36,401 nt of DNA from Anaerolineales bacterium (GTDB taxonomy: Bacteria; Chloroflexota; Anaerolineae; Anaerolineales; UBA4823), in the NCBI GenBank assembly GCA_020061105.1, contig JAGUYW010000064.1, forward strand, positions 1 through 36,401, read 5' to 3'. The first letter of the stretch is position 1. Each line of letters opens with the position of its first letter. Positions 31,932 through 36,401 of the stretch are shown piece by piece. The notes below the pieces were generated by a model. The model was not told the DNA's origin. It worked only from the letters and a program-made list of their open reading frames with translations, and did no database searches. Position numbers and translations under genes: made by a program.

Positions 31932-32450
31932 TTGACTCTTTTGCAATTTTCCATTATCCTTAGCGATGTGAATCCGCTCAATTTATACTCTGTCCCACTG
32001 ATGCTGCTGGTAATTATCCTGCTAGCAGGCAGCTTATTGTTGCGTGGCGGTCCGAGTCGCGGACGTGTAGCGATCTTATTGGCTTTGGTGATTGGACTGG
32101 TTGTGGGCTGGTTTACCATCCGCCCGGTGCAAACCCCTACCGAAGGCGCTGAAGAATTGCGCAATCGAATCGGCGCTGGAAACCCGGTTTTATTGGAATT
32201 TCAATCGCCCTACTGAATGGCGTGTGTGACGCTCAAGCCCGTCGTAGACGGGATCGAAAGCGAGTATGCGGGGCGTTTATTGGTTTTGCGGGTGGATGTG
32301 CAAAGCTCGGTTGGTAAAGCCATGGGGCGCGAGTACAATATCATTGCAACGCCCAGCTTTGTGTTCTTCGACGCTAAGGGTGCAGTGGTTTGGCGCAGCG
32401 TAGGGACGTTACAAGTCAACCAGGTGAGGGAGGCGCTTGGCGATCAGTAA
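31932..32450 (+). CDS. Membrane-anchored thioredoxin-like protein, probable selenoprotein (in-frame TGA, Sec-Met-Ala-Cys)
   Basis: Read through the TGA at 32214-32216 this is one 172-residue protein. It has two N-terminal membrane helices (about 19-38 and 45-63), then a thioredoxin domain: NPVLLEFQSPY-[TGA]-MACVTLKPVVDGIESEY, LLVLRVDVQSSVGKAMGREYN, the cis-Pro loop IIATPSFVFF, and a last strand AVVWRSVG. The TGA replaces exactly the first Cys of the CxxC active site, giving UxxC with the second Cys (residue 98) kept. No other stop or frameshift occurs, and a SECIS-like hairpin follows. Selenocysteine is the best explanation; a point mutation of TGC or TGT to TGA is the alternative. The start is uncertain: TTG 31932, or GTG 31968, which keeps both helices. 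It lies between the substrate-binding lipoprotein gene and pstB2. Confidence 0.75.
32214..32262 (+). promoter_or_regulatory. TGA (Sec) codon and bacterial SECIS-like hairpin
   Basis: After the TGA, CCCGTC (32238-32243) pairs perfectly with GACGGG (32247-32252) around the loop GTA. An outer helix of CGCT (32230-32233) with AGCG (32259-32262) can extend it beyond an internal loop. The apical loop begins 27 nt after the TGA and its first base is G. This agrees with the loose bacterial SECIS model: an apical loop about 16-37 nt after the codon, with G among its first two bases. Confidence 0.55.
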
Positions 32451-32484
32451 TGAAAGTTGATTAGATGAAGGAAATAATTCTTCG

Positions 32485-33252
32485 ATGATGGATAGCAAGC
32501 CGGTTTTCCATGTGGAACACCTGGATTTCTATTACGGGCGCTTCAAAGCCCTGGCGGATATTGGTATGGATATCCTGCCTAAGCGGGTGACGGCGCTAAT
32601 CGGTCCGTCTGGATGCGGTAAGTCGACCTTTTTGCGCTGTTTCAACCGCATGAATGACACCATTCCAGGAGTCAGGATCGAGGGGCAGATTATGCTAGAC
32701 GGGGAGGATATTTACGCCGCTAACACCGACCTTTCGGGTCTACGCAAGCGGGTGGGAATGGTCTTTCAAAAACCAAACCCCTTCCCGCAATCGATTTTTA
32801 ATAACGTAGCTTTTGGACCGCGCGTCCTGGGTCTGGTCAAGTCACCCAGCCAACTGCAAGACCTGGTTGAGCACAGCTTGCGCCAGGTGGCTTTGTGGGA
32901 TGAGGTGAAGGATATCATGGATCGCGACGCTTTGGGGCTTTCACTGGGGCAGCAGCAGCGCCTATGCCTGGCGCGTGTTCTGGCGACTGAACCGGACGTG
33001 ATTTTGATGGATGAACCAGCCTCGGCGCTCGATCCGATTACCACCTTGCGCCTGGAGGAATTGATCGCCGAATTGAAAGTCAACTACACGATCGTGATTG
33101 TGACACACAATATGCAGCAGGCTGCACGGGTTTCAGATTTTACGGGATTCTTCTGGTTGGGGGAATTGGTAGAATTTTCGGATACGGTAAAAATGTTTAC
33201 CCAGCCCGAAAAAGAAATCACAGAAAACTATATCACCGGGCGGATGGGGTAG
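32485..33252 (+). CDS. pstB: Second PstB-type phosphate transporter ATPase, signature-degenerate copy
   Basis: A 255-residue PstB paralogue on the plus strand, away from the pst operon. Walker A (GPSGCGKST, 40-48), the Q-loop ([12 protein letters not shown]), Walker B ([12 protein letters not shown]) and the H-loop ([13 protein letters not shown]) all match PstB. The signature reads LSLGQQQRL instead of LSGGQQQRL: the first Gly is Leu154 (codon CTG, 32944-32946). This is the mirror image of the other PstB in the window, whose signature is intact but whose Q-loop Gln is lost. It starts 34 bp after the thioredoxin gene. Either ATG 32485 or 32488 may be used. It could pair with the first copy or serve another PstCA. 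Confidence 0.92.
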   Translation: MMDSKPVFHVEHLDFYYGRFKALADIGMDILPKRVTALIGPSGCGKSTFLRCFNRMNDTIPGVRIEGQIMLDGEDIYAANTDLSGLRKRVGMVFQKPNPFPQSIFNNVAFGPRVLGLVKSPSQLQDLVEHSLRQVALWDEVKDIMDRDALGLSLGQQQRLCLARVLATEPDVILMDEPASALDPITTLRLEELIAELKVNYTIVIVTHNMQQAARVSDFTGFFWLGELVEFSDTVKMFTQPEKEITENYITGRMG

Positions 33253-33296
33253 CTCCTTTTCCCGATCAGAGCATGTTATGTTTTGAGTAACAGGTG

Positions 33297-33321
33297 CCAG
33301 GCACCGAAAGCAGGCGCCTGG
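33297..33321. repeat. GC-rich hairpin with GGTGCC/GGCGCC units
   Basis: CCAGGCACC (33297-33305) pairs with GGCGCCTGG (33313-33321) with one mismatch around a 7-base loop. The smaller palindrome GGTGCC-A-GGCACC overlaps its left arm. No T-run follows. It may be a dispersed repeat unit or a weak 3' structure for pstB2. Nothing else is seen between 33253 and 33444. Confidence 0.35.
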
Positions 33322-33444
33322 TAATCATCCAGCCGGTGGAACTCTGTTAGCAAATCCTTCGTCTAACACATAGATCTACTCACTTCTTTTTCTTTGACGA
33401 TCGCCCAATCTGAATCATTGTTCAGTCCTTGGAAGGAGGTTCCA

Positions 33445-33972
33445 ATGGGCAAGATAATCGTAAGCTTGATTCTTATCAGCGCAGCTTTCCTGACCGGTTG
33501 TGGATTGAGTGCTCTTGAGAATCGGTCAGAAATGAAACCACCTACGCCAGGCGAGGCGCCCTCTGAAGTAACGCCCACAGAAATTGAAAGCACCAGCCCA
33601 TCTCAGACTGTGAAACTGCCAGATGGTGTCGTGATTCAATTCCAGCGCAGCGGTGGTCTGGCTGGTGTCATGGAAAGTTGGCTAATCTATTCCGATGGTC
33701 GGGTTGTTTCAAACCAGGGCAAGACGGTCAGCGTTACATCACAGCAAGTTTCTGAGCTGCTCCAAAAGATCGAGCAATTGGGTTTCTTCGCATTACCTGC
33801 ACGCTATATGCCGTTAAACAAATGTTGCGACTTATTTGAATACACCTTGAGCGTGCAGATGGCAGAGAAGACTCACCAGGTAGTGTTTTATGATTTCGAT
33901 CCCGAAGTTCCGCAGGCGTTATGGGAAATTATGGCTGCCGTACAAGCTCTGATTGACGAATCTGCTCATTAG
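33445..33972 (+). CDS. Small lipoprotein of unknown function
   Basis: A lipoprotein signal peptide ends at AAFLTGC (about Cys18). After a short Pro/Thr/Glu linker comes a domain of about 115 residues (VKLPDGVVIQFQRSGGLAGVMESW, LIYSDGRVVSNQG, VSELLQKIEQLGFFALPARY, DLFEYTLSVQ, THQVVFYD). The pattern resembles small alpha+beta lipoprotein domains found in many bacteria as hypothetical proteins, and carries a CC pair (NKCCDLFEY). No function can be assigned. The ATG at 33445 is chosen because AAGGAGG lies just upstream, rather than a frame opening 51 bp earlier. Confidence 0.82.
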   Translation: MGKIIVSLILISAAFLTGCGLSALENRSEMKPPTPGEAPSEVTPTEIESTSPSQTVKLPDGVVIQFQRSGGLAGVMESWLIYSDGRVVSNQGKTVSVTSQQVSELLQKIEQLGFFALPARYMPLNKCCDLFEYTLSVQMAEKTHQVVFYDFDPEVPQALWEIMAAVQALIDESAH

Positions 33973-33982
33973 ATAATTGAAA

Positions 33983-34012
33983 GCGACCGGAGAGATCCAC
34001 TTCTCCGGTCGC
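33983..34012. terminator. Bidirectional hairpin between convergent genes
   Basis: A perfect 11-bp stem, GCGACCGGAGA (33983-33993) with TCTCCGGTCGC (34002-34012), and an 8-base loop. It lies between the convergent stops at 33972 and 34028. On the minus strand it is followed by TTTCAATTAT, so it probably works best for the protease gene. Confidence 0.65.
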
Positions 34013-34027
34013 CTGGCTGGGGCCGGG

Positions 34028-36401
34028 TTATCTCACAGGGGATTGATTCTCATTTCCACCTTGAACAGGCCAGGGTTGGCTAAGTCCGGGCAGAAAATCA
34101 TCGAAGGAGAAGCCACTCAAGGCTAAGGAGTAGAGAGTCGCCCAATCAACTTCCAGAAGGTTACCCGTGCTGCCTTCGTCGCGATAGAACTCGATGCCCA
34201 CCTGGCCCCAGGAAAGAGAGGTGTCGCTTCCCGACCAGAGCAGCGTTCCGTTGATATAAAAATTGTAATTCGATCCATTGGCGACTACTCGAAGAGTATT
34301 CCAGTTATAACCGGTATTGATCGCTGAGCTCACAGTCCATCCAACCAATGCGGAAGTCAATGAGCCTGAAACGCGTTTCCAAATAGAATAGTAGCCATCT
34401 GCGGAATAGGAAAAGGCGATAAACGAGTACCATCGACCTGTTGAATCGGTCGGGTTGGGAATGCCGCGAATCAGGATGCGGTTGGCACTGCCTTGTAAAC
34501 CATTGCGCCGCATGCGTACCTGGTAATCGAAGTTGCTAAAATCGCCCAGGTAACTTACCGAGGAATATTTCGAAGCTTCTCCACCCGATAGCAAGTAGCT
34601 GTTGTTGACTTCCCAGTCTCCCTGCACGGCTGTCCAGTTTGGCGCCAGGTAGGTGAAAGTGGAGTTAAAACTGGTGGGTTGAGCGCCAATGCGCAGCAGT
34701 GGGGTATAGATGGCGTGGTTCGAGCAATTATACAACCGCACATCGTCGATCAGCCAACCTAAATCATCGACCATATAATCTGAGCCAATCCGGAAGCGGA
34801 AACGCACATTTTGCCCGCTGAGCGAGTTTAAAGCCAGGCGGCTGGAAAGATAACCATAGCTCTCTCTCACAAAGCCCGCCCTTCCGCCAAGCGGGTTGTC
34901 GAAACTGGCTGAGATGACGCCGTTGTACCCATTATGAGTGAACAAAGCAGAGGCGTCGATCCATGTACTGCCGTTGTTGGTGCTGTATTCGAGCACCCCA
35001 CCATCATAGTTTGATTCAAAATCGTAGGCGTGTTTGAAGTGCAAGAAAGCGTGGGGAGGCAGGGTGATATTCTGCGTCATCGCCATGTAGTAATCGGTAG
35101 TGACGTTGGGGTCCCAACCGTACAGCATATGATCTCCACTGGAAGAGTAACCAATCTCTCTGCTCCAATGGTCAGCGCCAGAGAGGGCGGCATGCGCCCA
35201 GCCTTGCCAGATGTTTTCAAAGCTGTCGTAGTAGAGGGCAGTTGGAGAACCGCCGGTCATGGTTGCCCAATCGACTTCGAGTAAGTCGCCAGTTGAATCG
35301 GATGTGCGGTAAAAGGTGACGCCCGCTTCTTTGCCCCATAATTCGCTATCTGATCCTGACCAGACCAGGCTGTTGTTGATGTAAAAATACAGGTTGATCC
35401 CATCGGCGACGACTCTCAAGGTGTTCCAAGTGTCGCCAGTCAAAATCGCGCCATTGGAAGTCCAACCTTGTAAGGGTATCGCGGTGCCACCGCTGCGAAT
35501 TTTGAACACACTAAAATAGCCACTGCGGGAGTAAGCAAAAAAGTAACCTGAATACCAAATGTTGTCGGATCCGAGTGGATGGGCTTGAGCGCGTACATAC
35601 AACGCATTGGTACATCCATCGCATCCCATGCGGCGCATGCGGACAGTGTATTCGAAGTCGCGTTTATTGTAGGTGGTTAAGGCCGATGAAAAGCTCGCTG
35701 GCACACCGTAAGAGAATAAATAATTGGCGTTGTAATACCAAACACCATTCGTTACATACCAGCCGGTAGCGCTGTCGTTGAACTGGCTGTCGAAATCGAC
35801 GCCATTGCAAAGCGGGGCGTGCGGCGCTGTGCAAGTTGCCGGCTGGAAGTTCATCTCGACCGCAGCTATTGCTTTTCGAACTTGATCGCAATTCGCTGTA
35901 GTGATTCCAACTGTGCCCGTCAGATTGGTGCAGGCCTGGTTCAAAGCGTCGTGTAAATCCTGGTAATCGGCGGCGGAGGTCAGCAGGTTGGTTTGAGCTT
36001 CATAGAAGATTTTGATCGTTTTGTCGATCCCGATCCCCGTGACGGTGTAGCCATTGAAAGTTCCGCCGTCCACCATCAGATAAGCGGCTTTGTTGCCCAC
36101 CCCGCTGTTGGTGTGCACGCCGCCGTTGTCTGCAGTGCCACAATAGTAGTTGGCGCTGAGCATGCGGTCGGGGTCGCCAAACACGGTTGGGTCTTTCATG
36201 TCGCGAATTGCACCAATGGGTAAATTCTCTCCCAGCTTCCAACGTACAGTGGAACTGTCATTATCCAGGCCGTTGGTATAAGACAGGTCGATCAGCTCAC
36301 CCCAGATATCTGAAAGCGACTCATTAACGGCGCCTGATTGCATGTAATAAAACAGGTTTGATTCAAATTGAGTCAATCCATGCGCCATTTCGTGGCCAAC
36401 A
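34028..36401 (-). CDS. Thermolysin-family metalloprotease (M4) with duplicated C-terminal domains (5' end beyond window)
   Basis: The right edge cuts the gene just before the zinc motif VGHEMAHG (His-Glu-x-x-His). About 790 residues remain, and the signal peptide and propeptide are missing. The M4 features are the HEMAH helix, the third zinc ligand Glu in GAVNESLSDIWG, the catalytic His region VHTNSGVGNKAAYL, and the helical C-terminal lobe to about residue 180 of the visible part. After it come a LamG-like domain (35258-35794), a MAM/immune-inhibitor-like domain with GGVLEYSTNNGSTW and WLIDDVRLYNCSN, an internal YTPLLR motif, and a second copy of the LamG-like domain (34133-34666). It is secreted and probably digests external protein together with the subtilase. 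Confidence 0.92.
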   Translation of the reverse strand, partial: VGHEMAHGLTQFESNLFYYMQSGAVNESLSDIWGELIDLSYTNGLDNDSSTVRWKLGENLPIGAIRDMKDPTVFGDPDRMLSANYYCGTADNGGVHTNSGVGNKAAYLMVDGGTFNGYTVTGIGIDKTIKIFYEAQTNLLTSAADYQDLHDALNQACTNLTGTVGITTANCDQVRKAIAAVEMNFQPATCTAPHAPLCNGVDFDSQFNDSATGWYVTNGVWYYNANYLFSYGVPASFSSALTTYNKRDFEYTVRMRRMGCDGCTNALYVRAQAHPLGSDNIWYSGYFFAYSRSGYFSVFKIRSGGTAIPLQGWTSNGAILTGDTWNTLRVVADGINLYFYINNSLVWSGSDSELWGKEAGVTFYRTSDSTGDLLEVDWATMTGGSPTALYYDSFENIWQGWAHAALSGADHWSREIGYSSSGDHMLYGWDPNVTTDYYMAMTQNITLPPHAFLHFKHAYDFESNYDGGVLEYSTNNGSTWIDASALFTHNGYNGVISASFDNPLGGRAGFVRESYGYLSSRLALNSLSGQNVRFRFRIGSDYMVDDLGWLIDDVRLYNCSNHAIYTPLLRIGAQPTSFNSTFTYLAPNWTAVQGDWEVNNSYLLSGGEASKYSSVSYLGDFSNFDYQVRMRRNGLQGSANRILIRGIPNPTDSTGRWYSFIAFSYSADGYYSIWKRVSGSLTSALVGWTVSSAINTGYNWNTLRVVANGSNYNFYINGTLLWSGSDTSLSWGQVGIEFYRDEGSTGNLLEVDWATLYSLALSGFSFDDFLPGLSQPWPVQGGNENQSPVR
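34133..34666 (-). repeat. LamG-like domain copy 2 in the M4 protease gene
   Basis: About 178 residues, starting NSTFTYLAPN and ending LLEVDWATL. It is the second copy of the 35258-35794 domain. It follows the internal YTPLLR motif, as if added behind an older C-terminus. Confidence 0.85.
35258..35794 (-). repeat. LamG-like domain copy 1 in the M4 protease gene
   Basis: About 179 residues, ending in LLEVDWATM. It aligns along its length with copy 2 (34133-34666). Shared blocks are VRMRR, WNTLRVVA, FYIN, WSGSD and LLEVDWAT. Copy 1 has a CDGC pair that copy 2 lacks. This is a protein-level tandem duplication separated by a different domain. Confidence 0.85.

Noticed and set aside
32217-32450. 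Separate 77-residue protein starting at the ATG right after the TGA
   Set aside because: It has no ribosome binding site and begins in the middle of a thioredoxin active-site helix; its sequence continues the upstream frame exactly. One protein read through TGA explains it better.
1-36401. tRNA, rRNA, CRISPR arrays, insertion sequences, att sites
   Set aside because: No cloverleaf, no regularly spaced direct repeats, no transposase or integrase and no flanking inverted repeats were seen by eye.

Overview
The window reads as a chromosomal segment of a fermentative or anaerobic Chloroflexota bacterium, most likely class Anaerolineae. This is inferred from style, not from a marker gene: a methanogen-like MvhADG-HdrABC gene set in a bacterium, lipoproteins with long Pro/Thr/Ser linkers, very large secreted proteases (one ending in FLPLLFRN), Ser/Thr kinases with an extracellular SH3-like domain, and LysM/LCP genes behind a degenerate histidine kinase. 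No rRNA, tRNA, CRISPR array or insertion sequence was seen. Almost everything up to 30.4 kb is on the minus strand; 30.56-33.97 kb is on the plus strand; the last gene is minus again.

Region 1 (1-8.8 kb, minus) is a hydrogen/electron-bifurcation operon, in transcription order hdrC, hdrB, hdrA, mvhD, [NiFe] hydrogenase small subunit, large subunit, maturation protease and hypF (cut by the left edge). Together they encode a group 3c-type hydrogenase joined through MvhD to a flavin-bifurcating heterodisulfide-reductase-like complex, plus two of its maturation factors. A pair of CRP/FNR-like half-palindromes lies upstream of hdrC.

Region 2 (9.1-18.7 kb, minus) holds an M32 carboxypeptidase, a membrane Ser/Thr kinase with its own promoter, and a tightly coupled four-gene envelope operon: a histidine-kinase-like protein without its phospho-acceptor His, a LysM membrane protein, an LCP lipoprotein and a GH25-like/NTF2-like protein. 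A PNPOx-family flavoprotein gene lies just upstream.

Region 3 (18.8-24.2 kb, minus) is one gene for a 1798-residue secreted subtilase.

Region 4 (24.4-33.3 kb) is a phosphate locus. pstS-pstC-pstA-pstB and a PhoB/PhoR-type two-component pair run on the minus strand. Divergently on the plus strand lie a type I substrate-binding lipoprotein, a membrane-anchored thioredoxin and a second pstB. The thioredoxin has an in-frame TGA exactly where the first active-site Cys should be (TGA-Met-Ala-Cys), followed by a hairpin that fits the bacterial SECIS pattern, so it is probably a selenoprotein. The two PstB proteins carry complementary defects (Q-loop Gln to Ala in one, LSGGQ to LSLGQ in the other), which would give one intact and one degenerate ATP site in a heterodimer.

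Region 5 (33.4-36.4 kb) has a small lipoprotein gene facing a thermolysin-family (M4) protease gene cut by the right edge, with a strong shared hairpin between them.
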